From Actinomycetota bacterium (GTDB taxonomy: Bacteria > Actinomycetota > Actinomycetes > Actinomycetales > Microbacteriaceae): DNA of 64,000 nucleotides. Made by a program: the position numbers and the translations under genes. The DNA lies in the NCBI GenBank assembly GCA_020160915.1, contig JAIUPK010000004.1, positions 431,418-495,417 of the forward strand, read 5' to 3'. The notes beneath the pieces were generated by a model that saw nothing but the letters and a program-made list of their open reading frames with translations, ran no database searches and was not told the origin of the DNA. Below, one piece after another: positions 25,649-33,561 of this stretch; the stretch's first letter is position 1, and the number at the start of each line of letters is the position of its first letter.

Positions 25649-27331
25649 TCAGTAGATTCGACGGGCTGTTCTGCGCCGAGTGTTGGTCACGCCCTTGCCG
25701 AGCGCGTCATTGCCTGCCGCGAACGCGAACGCACAACCCCAAGTGAGGTCGATCTTCGCGAAGTCCTGGTTGTCGTCTGGCTTCTTGAGCACGTAGCCGC
25801 CGCGGCGGGGATCGCGTCGCGCGTTCAGGAAGTGCCGGATCATGTCGGGATCGTCTTCGATCGTGATCTCGTCTGGGCCGCCCGCGATCGCCGAGTAGAG
25901 CTGCGCGAATGTCTCGACAGTGCGCGAGATCTCCTTCTGCCGCCACCGGATCGGCTCGGCGACCGTGAGCTTCGCCTTCAGCCGCGACGAGTGCGCCGCC
26001 TCCCACGTCTTCACCTCACCGGCCCACCCCGCGGACGGATCCGCGTAGAACCCGACGACGTTGTAATCCCTGAACGCCTTCGCCACCGCCGACTCGATCT
26101 CGAGCTTCGGAGGTCGCCAGCCCTCACCCTTCGGCCCGTCCTGTTGCTCCCAGATGCCGATCTTGAACAGGTGCTTCTGAGTCACCGAGTAGCCGACCAG
26201 AACCGTCGAGTCCGCGACTCCTTGCCGGCGGCCCTCAGAGCCATCGAAGCCGAGCGTGACCGGCTCGGACTTCGTGATCTTCTTGTCCTTGATGACGGCC
26301 CGCAGCTCGGGGTCGGTCACGTAGGCATCGCGCGCGACATCGACCTGATTCAGGAAGTCCGCCCGCATCACCGCCGGATCGTTCGATGTGTCGAGGAAGT
26401 CGAGGGCGATGCGCTCGAGATCCACCCACCCGTCGTGACACGCCGGCTTGTGCAGCAAGCATCCATCGGGGTGCCGCGCCGAATCTCCGTACGCCACACG
26501 CAGGCCGTGGATCAGCGAGTCGTGGTCACCGATGTCAGTCGTCGGAGGCGCTGGACGGTGATCGAAGTAGATCGACCGCACATCCTCGAGCCTCGCGTAC
26601 TTGCCCGACTTGATCTGGTCCCAGAACTCCTGCGACTTCTCCGCGACCGAGCCCTCGCCGAGCGTGAACGCGTTCGGCGTCTCGATCGTGACCCCGCCGA
26701 GCTTCGTCGCGTTGTTGCGGAGGTTCTGCGCCAGCTTGACACCCGAGTTGCTGCGCAACCACGTCTCGGTCTGGTCGAGCGACGCGGCGACAGCCTTGAA
26801 TCCCTTGATCGACAGCGGCGACGCGGTGATCGGGACGATGCGGCCTCGGCGCAAACTCACGAACGAGTCCATCGGGTCACAACCGAACTCGTCAGGCGCC
26901 GACCCGTTGCGGAGCATCTCGAGCAGAGGCTCCCACGTGTTTTTCGTCTGCTCCTCGGTCACTGCGGCGATCGCCACGTACGGTGTCCGCACCGACGACC
27001 ACGGCTTCGCGACAGGCTGGCCGTCGGCATCCCAGCCATCCGGCACGACCTCGAACATGGCCTCGGAGATCATGATGCCGCCGACGAACGGGGACTTCCC
27101 CCAACCGCGCGAGCGCTGCAACACGCTGCGATGCACCAGGCGACGACAGGTGAGCGGGTCGAGACGGTAGAGCTCGTTCAGGTACTCCTGCTGCTCGACC
27201 GTGGGCACGAACGGATCGTGCGTGTCGTCGTCACCAGCATCCGGACGGCCGAGGTACTCGGTCATCTGATCGGCGACGTGCCAGCCCAACGTGGGAAAGT
27301 CGTTCTTGCTCTGCGGCTTCCACGGCATCAT
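25649..27331 (-). CDS. terL: Terminase large subunit
   Basis: This ATP-driven DNA packaging motor has 560 residues. The Walker A-like loop is SRGWGKSPF (about residues 74-82). The nuclease half contains LGFDGSEGRR and VVGFYADPSAG. The start overlaps the TGA of the small subunit gene (ATGATG, either ATG usable). The C-terminus is Arg-rich (TRRRTARR). Confidence 0.93.
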   Translation of the reverse strand: MMPWKPQSKNDFPTLGWHVADQMTEYLGRPDAGDDDTHDPFVPTVEQQEYLNELYRLDPLTCRRLVHRSVLQRSRGWGKSPFVGGIMISEAMFEVVPDGWDADGQPVAKPWSSVRTPYVAIAAVTEEQTKNTWEPLLEMLRNGSAPDEFGCDPMDSFVSLRRGRIVPITASPLSIKGFKAVAASLDQTETWLRSNSGVKLAQNLRNNATKLGGVTIETPNAFTLGEGSVAEKSQEFWDQIKSGKYARLEDVRSIYFDHRPAPPTTDIGDHDSLIHGLRVAYGDSARHPDGCLLHKPACHDGWVDLERIALDFLDTSNDPAVMRADFLNQVDVARDAYVTDPELRAVIKDKKITKSEPVTLGFDGSEGRRQGVADSTVLVGYSVTQKHLFKIGIWEQQDGPKGEGWRPPKLEIESAVAKAFRDYNVVGFYADPSAGWAGEVKTWEAAHSSRLKAKLTVAEPIRWRQKEISRTVETFAQLYSAIAGGPDEITIEDDPDMIRHFLNARRDPRRGGYVLKKPDDNQDFAKIDLTWGCAFAFAAGNDALGKGVTNTRRRTARRIY

Positions 27332-27801
27332 GCACCTGCCGACTTGATGCCCTTGAGGCGGTCACGCGCCGAGATACTCTGCATCCGCTGCTCGGTCTGC
27401 GCCTCGGTGTTCTGCGCAAAAGCGAGGGTGACCCTCAACCGCAGCCGGTCCTCGGGAGTCGCACCGAACTTCGCCACCCGCAGTCGCAGCTCGCCGGCAA
27501 TCTTGTAGTTCCCCTCCATGAACTCGGCATGAAGGAACGCGGCCATCAGCAGCTCCGACCAGTCCAGCTCAGTGAAGCTCGGTGCCAACGGTGAGCGGCC
27601 CCAGACCGCCCACCACTCCCTCGTGGCGATCGGCCAATCGATCGGCTCCGCCATCTCCGGGTCGGTCGAGGACTTGCCGTACCTCGTCGGCAGCTCGGGC
27701 TGCGAGCTGGCCACCGCGAAGAGCGTGCGCTGCGGCACGAGATCCTGATTGCGCCGGGCCCGCTGGTCTGCGGGCTTCGGCGGTCGCCCATTGCCGGCCA
27801 T
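27328..27801 (-). CDS. terS: Terminase small subunit
   Basis: The 157-residue product begins MAGNGRPPKPADQRARRN, a basic N-terminus common in actinophage small terminases, followed by a helical domain with WWAVWGRSPLAPSF and LRLRVTLAFAQNTEAQTEQR. It is directly upstream of terL with stop/start overlap. Upstream are two CCCGTTTCGGG palindromes, the nearer one abutting the ribosome site. Confidence 0.85.
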   Translation of the reverse strand: MAGNGRPPKPADQRARRNQDLVPQRTLFAVASSQPELPTRYGKSSTDPEMAEPIDWPIATREWWAVWGRSPLAPSFTELDWSELLMAAFLHAEFMEGNYKIAGELRLRVAKFGATPEDRLRLRVTLAFAQNTEAQTEQRMQSISARDRLKGIKSAGA

Positions 27802-27944
27802 GTCGAGCCTCCCGTTTCGGGATCGAGATCAGCCCGTTTCGGGCCCTACTCATGGGGTGGGGCAATCGTGCCCAGATTCGTACACGGGATTTTTCACAGC
27901 GACTCCCGGCAGGGGGCACACCGGGGGGAGGGGGTGGAGGCCCC

Positions 27945-28250
27945 CTATCTCAGCCCGGGGTGTGTCTCGGTCGGGTGCCGCTCCGTGCGCCTTGTCCATC
28001 GGGCTTGGTTGCCTTCTGCGGCGGTCTTCTGGGCGTGGCAGGGGGTGCAGGTTGCTTGACCGTTCTCGAGCGTTAGCGGGCCACCGGCAGAGTCGGGGAT
28101 GATGTGGTCGGCTTCGGTCGCTACGGCTATGCAGCGTGGGCCACCGATCTCGCATCGGTACCCTGCCCGTTGAAGGACTGCGGCGGCCCATGTGCGGTGC
28201 TCAGGGGTGGAGCTGGTGCCGTGCCTGTGGTCTGCCCACCCACCTGCCAT
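27945..28250 (-). CDS. HNH endonuclease next to terminase
   Basis: The 101-residue product has RCEIGGPRC, EADHIIPDSAGG and CTPCHAQKTA, the ββα-metal HNH signature with paired cysteines. HNH proteins adjacent to terminase genes cooperate in packaging-site cleavage in HK97-like phages. A similar role is likely. The 143 bases between it and terS are G-rich and are the best place to look for the packaging site. Confidence 0.88.
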   Translation of the reverse strand: MAGGWADHRHGTSSTPEHRTWAAAVLQRAGYRCEIGGPRCIAVATEADHIIPDSAGGPLTLENGQATCTPCHAQKTAAEGNQARWTRRTERHPTETHPGLR

Positions 28251-28311
28251 GATGACCCCTGCCCCGTTGATGCCCCCTACCCGTTGGGACGAGCAGGGGG
28301 TGCCCCTGTGT

Positions 28312-28611
28312 TTAGGACGTGTGAGCGGTCAGCTCGTCCTCGGGGCGCTCCTCGAAGGTGATCGCGATGTCCCTGCCGAGCATGCTGTCGAACCATGCCG
28401 CAGCGTCCGGATTGCCGACAGTGAGCTTGATCTCGCCCGATGGCGTGGCGCTGGCCCACGCCACGTTCTGAGCGCCCTTCGCACCGGACACCGGCGACAT
28501 GACGACCTCGATGCGCGGAGCCGGGTCGGCCTAGCCGTTAGCCTGGCTGACAGATGTTGCGAAGCGCTTGACCTCGCGGACGTAGAAGCGTGCGGTGACT
28601 CGGTTGGACAT
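28312..28611 (-). pseudogene. Small conserved phage protein interrupted by an in-frame TAG
   Basis: ATG 28611 has an AGGAGG site and encodes 26 residues ending SVSQANG, then TAG (28531-28533). The same frame continues ADPAPRIEVV into a 62-residue segment starting MSPVSGAKG and ending DELTAHTS, with TPSGEIKLTVGNPDAAAWF. From memory, related phage proteins are one continuous chain of about 95-100 residues with an aromatic residue near this point. TAC to TAG is the simplest explanation. Readthrough or a sequence error are alternatives. The rest of the frame is undamaged. Confidence 0.7.
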
Positions 28612-28689
28612 GATGCCTCCTCTGGCGATAGATGAATGAGAAGGCCTGCGAACCTGATTTGCGCCAGCGTCCGAGCCGGGAAACACGAA

Positions 28690-28718
28690 TGCCCACGCTC
28701 TGGGCAGAGTCGTGGGCA
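28690..28718. terminator. Strong hairpin at the boundary between early and late regions
   Basis: TGCCCACG CTCTG and CAGAG T CGTGGGCA form a 13-bp stem with one bulged base around a GG loop. It is in the non-coding gap 28,612-28,781, after the last early gene and before the packaging genes. A promoter for the late operon may also lie here, but none is clear. Confidence 0.55.
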
Positions 28719-28781
28719 TGCGCTGATGAGATTAACACAACCAGACGGCATCCGGGCGCATCGACCGGTAATCTCGGCGTG

Positions 28782-28997
28782 TCACCTAGCAGCAGCCTCC
28801 GCCTGATAGGTGATCTCCATCGGGGCCACCTCAGACGAGAGCGACACCCGCCACGAACCATCCGGCCACGACTCCACCAGCACACCGAGCGGACCGGGAC
28901 TCACCAGCATCCGCTCGACCGCCTGCTCGACCGCATCCGCCTGCGCCCGGACGCTCTGCACTGCGAGCCCCTCGATCATCTCCGCCACGCTCATCAT
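28782..28997 (-). CDS. Hypothetical early phage protein (71 aa)
   Basis: The product begins MMSVAEMIEGLAVQSVRAQ and contains WPDGSWRVSLSSEVAPMEI, a small alpha/beta protein. Its start overlaps the upstream TGA. The second ATG at 28994 is also usable. No family is recognised. Confidence 0.65.
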   Translation of the reverse strand: MMSVAEMIEGLAVQSVRAQADAVEQAVERMLVSPGPLGVLVESWPDGSWRVSLSSEVAPMEITYQAEAAAR

Positions 28998-29164
28998 TCT
29001 GCCTTCCTCGCCCGCTCAGCGTCATACCACCCGAACACCCACGCGAGCGACGGGGAGAACAGGATCGACCCCGCCTTCGGTCGTAGGCCCAGCCAGTACA
29101 ACGGTCTCTTGAGCCAGATCAGGGTGCCGTAGACGTGCGGCCACGGGCGCCGGGCGGTCGTCAC
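28994..29164 (-). CDS. Small Trp/Arg-rich protein (56 aa)
   Basis: GTG 29164 overlaps the upstream TGA (GTGA), and the stop overlaps the ATG of the next gene. The product has HVYGTLIWLKRPLYWLGLRP and WVFGWYDAERARKAE, with a possible short membrane-associated stretch. The tight overlaps at both ends support a real gene. Function unknown. Confidence 0.6.
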   Translation of the reverse strand: MTTARRPWPHVYGTLIWLKRPLYWLGLRPKAGSILFSPSLAWVFGWYDAERARKAE

Positions 29165-29343
29165 CGTCGACCATCCCAGATGATGTCAGCAAGCGGATCC
29201 CCACGCCGCACCAGACGATGCTGCCCCGGACTCGCCTTCACCCGAGCAAGCGCACCAGGCGTGCATGCGAACAGGCACGACGAGCACCTATAGACCGTCG
29301 GCTTCACTGGCCGATCCGGCTTCATATTGTGGACGTGACTCAT
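29161..29343 (-). CDS. Small protein with CxxC motif (60 aa)
   Basis: The product begins MSHVHNMKPDRPVKP and contains YRCSSCLFACTPG, perhaps half of a zinc knuckle. The start overlaps the upstream TGA by ATGA. Function unknown. Confidence 0.6.
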   Translation of the reverse strand: MSHVHNMKPDRPVKPTVYRCSSCLFACTPGALARVKASPGQHRLVRRGDPLADIIWDGRR

Positions 29344-29825
29344 GATCCTGAACCCTTCGAATTGCTGCCCGCCTGCTCGAGCATCATCCAGAAGTCTTCG
29401 GCTTCGGCGCGCAACTGCGAGAGACGTTCGCAGTAGCCGTCGCCGCATACGCACTCCTCTCCGACAGGTGAGAGCAGGCAGATGAGTTCGCCGTCCTCGT
29501 TGCGCTTGTGATGCTGGTCTTCGTCGGGGTGCTCGGGTCCGTCGCCGATGTAGTACGGCTGGGGTTCTTCGAGGGCAGTGGTGTCGTGTGGGCAGTTGTC
29601 AGCCCATTGGTAGACGGTGGCGGGGTATCGCTGGTGGGAGGCGTTTCGGTCGCGGAGCTCGACGAGGAGTTTCTCGACTTCCTCGTCGTTGAGCACGGTA
29701 TCGACGGTGCTGGTGCGTCGGGACCATGCCTCACGCTCGACGCTGCGCGCCCACTGGTCGCGGCGGAGCGCAGTGATGCCGAGATCTCCGAGCCTGGTGA
29801 CGTACTCCTCGTAGGTCTCGCTCAT
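29340..29825 (-). CDS. Hypothetical early phage protein (161 aa)
   Basis: The acidic, helical protein has a cysteine cluster near the C-terminus (GEECVCGDGYCERL) and aromatic-rich middle (ATVYQWADNCPHD, PQPYYIGDGP). Starts and stops overlap with both neighbours. Metal binding is possible. No family recognised. Confidence 0.65.
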   Translation of the reverse strand: MSETYEEYVTRLGDLGITALRRDQWARSVEREAWSRRTSTVDTVLNDEEVEKLLVELRDRNASHQRYPATVYQWADNCPHDTTALEEPQPYYIGDGPEHPDEDQHHKRNEDGELICLLSPVGEECVCGDGYCERLSQLRAEAEDFWMMLEQAGSNSKGSGS

Positions 29826-30106
29826 GTGCTGGAACCCCTCGATCTACGGTCCTCGACGATCCACTCTGCGACTGACTGCAAGATCACGCAGACGTCATCG
29901 CACGCATAGTCGATCTGCTCTAGCGCGTGGTCATAGCTGAGCTTGTGGTCGTCGTAGGTGGTGACGGCCCGGTAGGACTCGCGTACTCGGTTCTTGGCCT
30001 GTTCGAGAAGGTCTGGCGCGAGCGTGTGGGCAGGGTTCTCAGCCCAAGCGATGAAGTCAGGGAGCCACTCATCGACGCACTCCGATCCGGCAGCGATGTC
30101 GATCAT
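29822..30106 (-). CDS. Hypothetical early phage protein (94 aa)
   Basis: The acidic helical product begins MIDIAAGSECVDEWLPDF and contains YDHALEQIDYACDDVCVIL. It is coupled by ATGA overlaps on both sides. Function unknown. Confidence 0.62.
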   Translation of the reverse strand: MIDIAAGSECVDEWLPDFIAWAENPAHTLAPDLLEQAKNRVRESYRAVTTYDDHKLSYDHALEQIDYACDDVCVILQSVAEWIVEDRRSRGSST

Positions 30107-30411
30107 GGCTTCTCTCCTGTCGGGGTGGATGGGGCGAACGAACCCGGCAGGATCCCGACGTCCCTGTGGCCTGCGCGCGGGCTGCCGCCGCCCATGACTT
30201 TCGCGTAGCCTGCGCCGTCTCGGTCATCGAGGTAGGTTGTGCCGCCGCCGTAGTTGACTCCATCGAGGACGACACGGACGACGGCGATGCGCTGACCGAT
30301 GATGCCCTCAGTCTTGGCCCAGTACAGCGGGAACTCGGGCGCATCAGCTACCTCCGCGGTGCCGCGCTCGATCTCGGTCGGGAGGCCGTTCCAGTAGCCC
30401 TGCTCAATCAT
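30103..30411 (-). CDS. Hypothetical early phage protein (102 aa)
   Basis: The product begins MIEQGYWNGLPTEIERG and contains RVVLDGVNYGGGTTYLDDR, a compact beta-type protein with a Gly/Pro-rich tail. It has ATGA-type overlaps. Function unknown. Confidence 0.62.
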   Translation of the reverse strand: MIEQGYWNGLPTEIERGTAEVADAPEFPLYWAKTEGIIGQRIAVVRVVLDGVNYGGGTTYLDDRDGAGYAKVMGGGSPRAGHRDVGILPGSFAPSTPTGEKP

Positions 30412-31507
30412 TGGTTTCTCCTGTCGTCGGGTGGGTTATTTGGTCGTAAAGCGACTTGCGACGAGCCACGAGGCGCGTCTGCGCTGACCGGTTGGTTCGG
30501 ATCGACTCCTCGACGTGCGTGATCGCCTCGATCACCTCACGCATCTGCGCAGCCAACTCCGGATCCATCGCTTTCAGCAGCCCGATGAGCGCCGCGACGG
30601 ACTTCATGTTGTGGTCGGCGATCGCCGCGCGCAGCCCGCCGAGGAGCTGCTGTGCCGTGTAGCCGGCGACCGTCGGCAGTGCGGTGCCCTCCTCGGGATG
30701 CTCGATCAGCCACCGCAGAGCGCGCACGCCCGACCCGCCGTGCCAGATCGTCCCGCACGAACGGCAGACCCCGTTCGACTGGTCGACGGTCTCCTCACCG
30801 AGTTCCCGGTACTCGACAACGAGGGCGGTGATCCGGTCGCCGGTCTTCGGGTCGATCGCGTAGGTCGCTCCGCACGACGGGCAGACAGCCGGATCCGTGT
30901 CGACCAGGCGCAGCACCGGCTCCTTCAGCGCGTTGAGCTTCGGCTTCATCACAGCCTTGCCCTCAGCGTCGAGCACCGTCTCCTTCACCCGCTCACCGTC
31001 GATCACCCGCACCCGAGTTTTCGGCACCATCACCGGCACCCAATGCTCCTCAGTCAGTTCGATGACACTCGGCGGGTCGAACATCCCCTCTATGCGCCGC
31101 ACCCACCCCTCCACCACACGGGTCACGAGCGCGTCGGCATCGTCGGTGACCTTGCCCGCTCGACGGCGGTTCTCGTAGTCGAGATACCAGCGCCCCAACC
31201 GGGTGTGAAGGTGCAGGTGCTCCTTCTGCTCCTCGAGCGAGAGATACCACTCGTTCACCTGGCGAGAGATGTCGTCGAACAACTCCATCGCGCCCGCGTC
31301 GAACGGGATCCGCTCACGCGCCGACGACGACGAGCCAGCATGCGACCCGATCCCACCGACCACAGCATCCCGCAACGTCACCAGCAGCGGCTCATGCTCG
31401 ACCTCCGAGATGCACGTGATCCCGGCATCGTTCGACTGCATCACCTTCGACGTGTACGGCACCGTCAACTTCTGCACCGCAGCGAGGAGGTAGTTCTCGT
31501 CAGCCAT
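30404..31507 (-). CDS. Phage protein with a central zinc ribbon (367 aa)
   Basis: ATG 31507 begins MADENYLLAAVQKLTVPYTS. The first half is helical (MELFDDISRQVNEWYLSLEE). The middle holds two CxxC pairs (CPSCGATYAID and CRSCGTIWHG), about 40 residues apart, a probable zinc ribbon. A helical C-terminus contains repeated LLKAMDPELAAQMREV-like helices. Similar proteins occur in actinophage early regions without an assigned role. DNA or RNA contact is plausible. Confidence 0.7.
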   Translation of the reverse strand: MADENYLLAAVQKLTVPYTSKVMQSNDAGITCISEVEHEPLLVTLRDAVVGGIGSHAGSSSSARERIPFDAGAMELFDDISRQVNEWYLSLEEQKEHLHLHTRLGRWYLDYENRRRAGKVTDDADALVTRVVEGWVRRIEGMFDPPSVIELTEEHWVPVMVPKTRVRVIDGERVKETVLDAEGKAVMKPKLNALKEPVLRLVDTDPAVCPSCGATYAIDPKTGDRITALVVEYRELGEETVDQSNGVCRSCGTIWHGGSGVRALRWLIEHPEEGTALPTVAGYTAQQLLGGLRAAIADHNMKSVAALIGLLKAMDPELAAQMREVIEAITHVEESIRTNRSAQTRLVARRKSLYDQITHPTTGETND

Positions 31508-31664
31508 CCGCACCGACCTCGCGGATCCGGTAGAAGGTGACGCAGTTCTTCGCAGCCTCGAAGATGCCCTTCGCGGTCCTCGCCAGCTCACGCGAGCTGT
31601 ACCGGAACGGCGTACCATCGCGCATCAGCAACGGCCGCCCAAGGTGATCATGAAGCTCAAACAC
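31500..31664 (-). CDS. Hypothetical protein (54 aa)
   Basis: GTG 31664 has GGAGAGGAG upstream and overlaps the end of the preceding gene. The product begins MFELHDHLGRPLLMRDG and contains SSRELARTAKGIFEAAKN. An upstream ATG at 31685 is an alternative. Function unknown. Confidence 0.55.
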   Translation of the reverse strand: MFELHDHLGRPLLMRDGTPFRYSSRELARTAKGIFEAAKNCVTFYRIREVGADG

Positions 31665-31950
31665 GGTCGGTCTCCTCTCCCTCATGGCAACGGCATCCGC
31701 AGTCGACCGCGGCATCCTCGACGAAGCACCAGGCATCACCACGGCACGCGAGGTGCTTGCCCGACTCACAGTCCGGATTCAGGTGCGGCCTCTCAACCTC
31801 CTCGAATGCCCGGTGGATGTGCTCCCGCGCCGACATCACCCGCTCCTCGAGCGTCATCGGCTGCTCAGGCTGGTCGAGTCCGAACCGAGCTACCTCCGCA
31901 CGCTCGTCGACCGACAGATCGGGCGCCTGCACCGTTCCCTGCTCGCTCAT
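31657..31950 (-). CDS. Hypothetical protein with Cys-rich C-terminus (97 aa)
   Basis: The C-terminal part (CESGKHLACRGDAWCFVED, VDCGCRCHEG) carries six cysteines and two histidines, suggesting metal binding. The N-terminal half is acidic and helical. It is coupled by overlaps to both neighbours. Confidence 0.65.
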   Translation of the reverse strand: MSEQGTVQAPDLSVDERAEVARFGLDQPEQPMTLEERVMSAREHIHRAFEEVERPHLNPDCESGKHLACRGDAWCFVEDAAVDCGCRCHEGEETDRV

Positions 31951-32327
31951 GACCTGCTCCCGTTCTGCCCCGAAGGACGTTCAATCGGAACCGCACCGAG
32001 CGCCAACTGCAACGCACGATCCGGATCCACCACCACCACGCGCGACACCCGCTGCGGCTTCGACACCGACAAGGACCGAGGCCGCACGAACACCTCACGC
32101 ACCACCGGCACGGACACTCCATGACGGCGGTACAGCCGCGACCAGGCACGCTCCTCCGCGAGCACCTCGTCCGCCGACCGGTGCGCCCGCAACCACTCGA
32201 CACGCTCCACGAACGATGTCAGCCCGGACGCGTCGAGACGCGCCCGCAGCTCCTCCTGCCGCTGCGCGAGCTCAGCCAGCACCCCAGCCGTCACCAGAAG
32301 GTCCGCAGCGCTCACATGGCGAGTCAC
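31947..32327 (-). CDS. Hypothetical early phage protein (126 aa)
   Basis: GTG 32327 lies four bases after the stop of the replication-like gene and starts MTRHVSAADLLVTAGVLAEL. The middle is helical (VEWLRAHRSADEVLAEERAW) and the end contains RVSRVVVVDPDRALQLALG. No family recognised. Confidence 0.6.
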   Translation of the reverse strand: MTRHVSAADLLVTAGVLAELAQRQEELRARLDASGLTSFVERVEWLRAHRSADEVLAEERAWSRLYRRHGVSVPVVREVFVRPRSLSVSKPQRVSRVVVVDPDRALQLALGAVPIERPSGQNGSRS

Positions 32328-33232
32328 CGGGTCACCCCACGTCCTGAGCGAGAGCACGCTGCTCCCGTTCCCAGATCTGGTACACGAACCGGGCATCCTG
32401 ACACATCACGCAACGCACTCCCCCGCTCCCTGCTGGCTGGTGGTCTCGGCAAAACGGTGACGGCGCATCGCTGGCGGGACGCAGGCCGGGCTCTCTGGTC
32501 TCGTCTCTCTCTCCTCGCTCTCTCTCCCAAGCCGAGCGGTCCGCCAGCGGTTCGCCGGCGAGGCGCTGGCGAAGCGCCAGCGGCGGCTCCGGGTACCGAG
32601 AAGGCAACGGATGAGACGGGGCCGGATGCCGGGCGATCACGTAGAACCCGCGACCGCTGACCTCGTACAGCCCGAGGAAGCCGACCTCGGCCAGCTCGAG
32701 CAGAATGTCCGTCACGTCGTCGTCCGGGCGCTCCGGCTGATGCGGCCACAACGCTGTCCGCAACGTCCACAGCGTCGTCGTCTCGCGGCCCTGGTCGTCC
32801 GAGTGCATGTGCAGGGCGATCGCCGCCCACTTCACCTCCGGGGACAGGGTGATGAAGCTCTCGTCGAGCATCCACGACGGCGGGAGTGGCTTGTTCTTGT
32901 CGTACGGCATGGCGAGCGATTCCTCTGAAGATGAGCGAGATGGCGGCGTTGACGAGATCTGCGGGCACGAGCACGCACTCGGTGAAGCCGCGGCCGAGGG
33001 GCAGGAGCGGGCGGGCTGACCACTCGGTGGCGAACGCGGGCTCGAACACACCCCGCAGGGCTGCGAGTGCTGCACGCTCCTCCCATGCCGGCCTCTCCCG
33101 CATCAGCAGCAGCACTCGCGCCCCGGTATCGGTGAAGGCCCGGATGCGGCGCATCCCACGGGTGCGGCCCACCTTCAGCACCTGCCTCTCGGGCCAATAG
33201 ACGGCGTACACCGTCACCAGTTCCGGGCTCAT
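32324..33232 (-). CDS. GIY-YIG-like nuclease with C-terminal extension overlapping the next gene
   Basis: ATG 33232 starts MSPELVTVYAVYWPERQVLK. The first about 105 residues resemble a GIY-YIG-type fold (VYAVYW, KVGRTRGMRRI, ERPAWEERAALAAL). Near 32,910 the sequence becomes Arg/Gly/Ala-rich, and the frame stays open to 32,324 across the whole of the next gene in another frame. Either the two genes truly overlap by 579 bases or an original stop was lost. The domain call is tentative. Confidence 0.5.
   Translation of the reverse strand: MSPELVTVYAVYWPERQVLKVGRTRGMRRIRAFTDTGARVLLLMRERPAWEERAALAALRGVFEPAFATEWSARPLLPLGRGFTECVLVPADLVNAAISLIFRGIARHAVRQEQATPAVVDARRELHHPVPGGEVGGDRPAHALGRPGPRDDDAVDVADSVVAASAGAPGRRRDGHSARAGRGRLPRAVRGQRSRVLRDRPASGPVSSVAFSVPGAAAGASPAPRRRTAGGPLGLGERARRERRDQRARPASRQRCAVTVLPRPPASRERGSALRDVSGCPVRVPDLGTGAACSRSGRGVTR
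32332..32910 (-). CDS. Putative replication-associated winged-helix protein
   Basis: The 192-residue product begins MPYDKNKPLPPSWMLDESF. Residues 10-100 (PEVKWAAIALHMHSDDQGR, WTLRTALWPHQPERPDDDV, LLELAEVGFLGLYEVSG) follow the pattern of N-terminal domains of phage replication initiators, where a winged helix reads a DNA site. A short CVMCQDARFVYQIWERE lies near the end. It sits in the early operon. The role is inferred. Confidence 0.65.
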   Translation of the reverse strand: MPYDKNKPLPPSWMLDESFITLSPEVKWAAIALHMHSDDQGRETTTLWTLRTALWPHQPERPDDDVTDILLELAEVGFLGLYEVSGRGFYVIARHPAPSHPLPSRYPEPPLALRQRLAGEPLADRSAWERERGERDETREPGLRPASDAPSPFCRDHQPAGSGGVRCVMCQDARFVYQIWEREQRALAQDVG

Positions 33233-33561
33233 GCAAACTCCCGGATGTCGATGTTCTTCACGAACTCCCGCTCGATCTTGTGGCCGGCAGTCTTTCCCGG
33301 GCACTTGTTGTGAGGGTGCTGGCGCGGCGTGCCGTCCTTCCGGCGCAGAAGCATCTGTCCGCACCAATCGCAGGGAGCGTGCCCGCACTCGTGGTGATCA
33401 GCCGCGCGAACGCGCTGCCAGTGCCCCATGTCGCCGTGGTAGCGTGTAGCCGCAGTCCTCGCACCGCCACATCGCCGGGCGCCGCAACTGGCCGTAGGGG
33501 CCACCCCACCCGCGGTCCTCCTTGACGAGGATGAAGCAGCGGAATCGGTCGGGATGTTCAT
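33229..33561 (-). pseudogene. Probable frameshifted small zinc-binding protein
   Basis: ATG 33561 overlaps the upstream TGA, and one frame stays open to 33,229. Between about 33,550 and 33,450 that frame is low-complexity (SAASSSSRR), while the neighbouring frame encodes plausible protein (DRFRCFILVKEDRGW, MWRCEDCGYT) with nearly all codons ending in G or C. From about 33,445 the first frame becomes convincing again (HHECGHAPCDWCGQML). Two compensating small indels in one ancestral gene explain this best. Alternatively there are two overlapping genes, the second starting at ATG 33429. Confidence 0.55.

Noticed and set aside
25832-27508. Long plus-strand frame opposite terL
   Set aside because: Arg/Leu/Asp-rich antisense shadow of a clear terminase gene.
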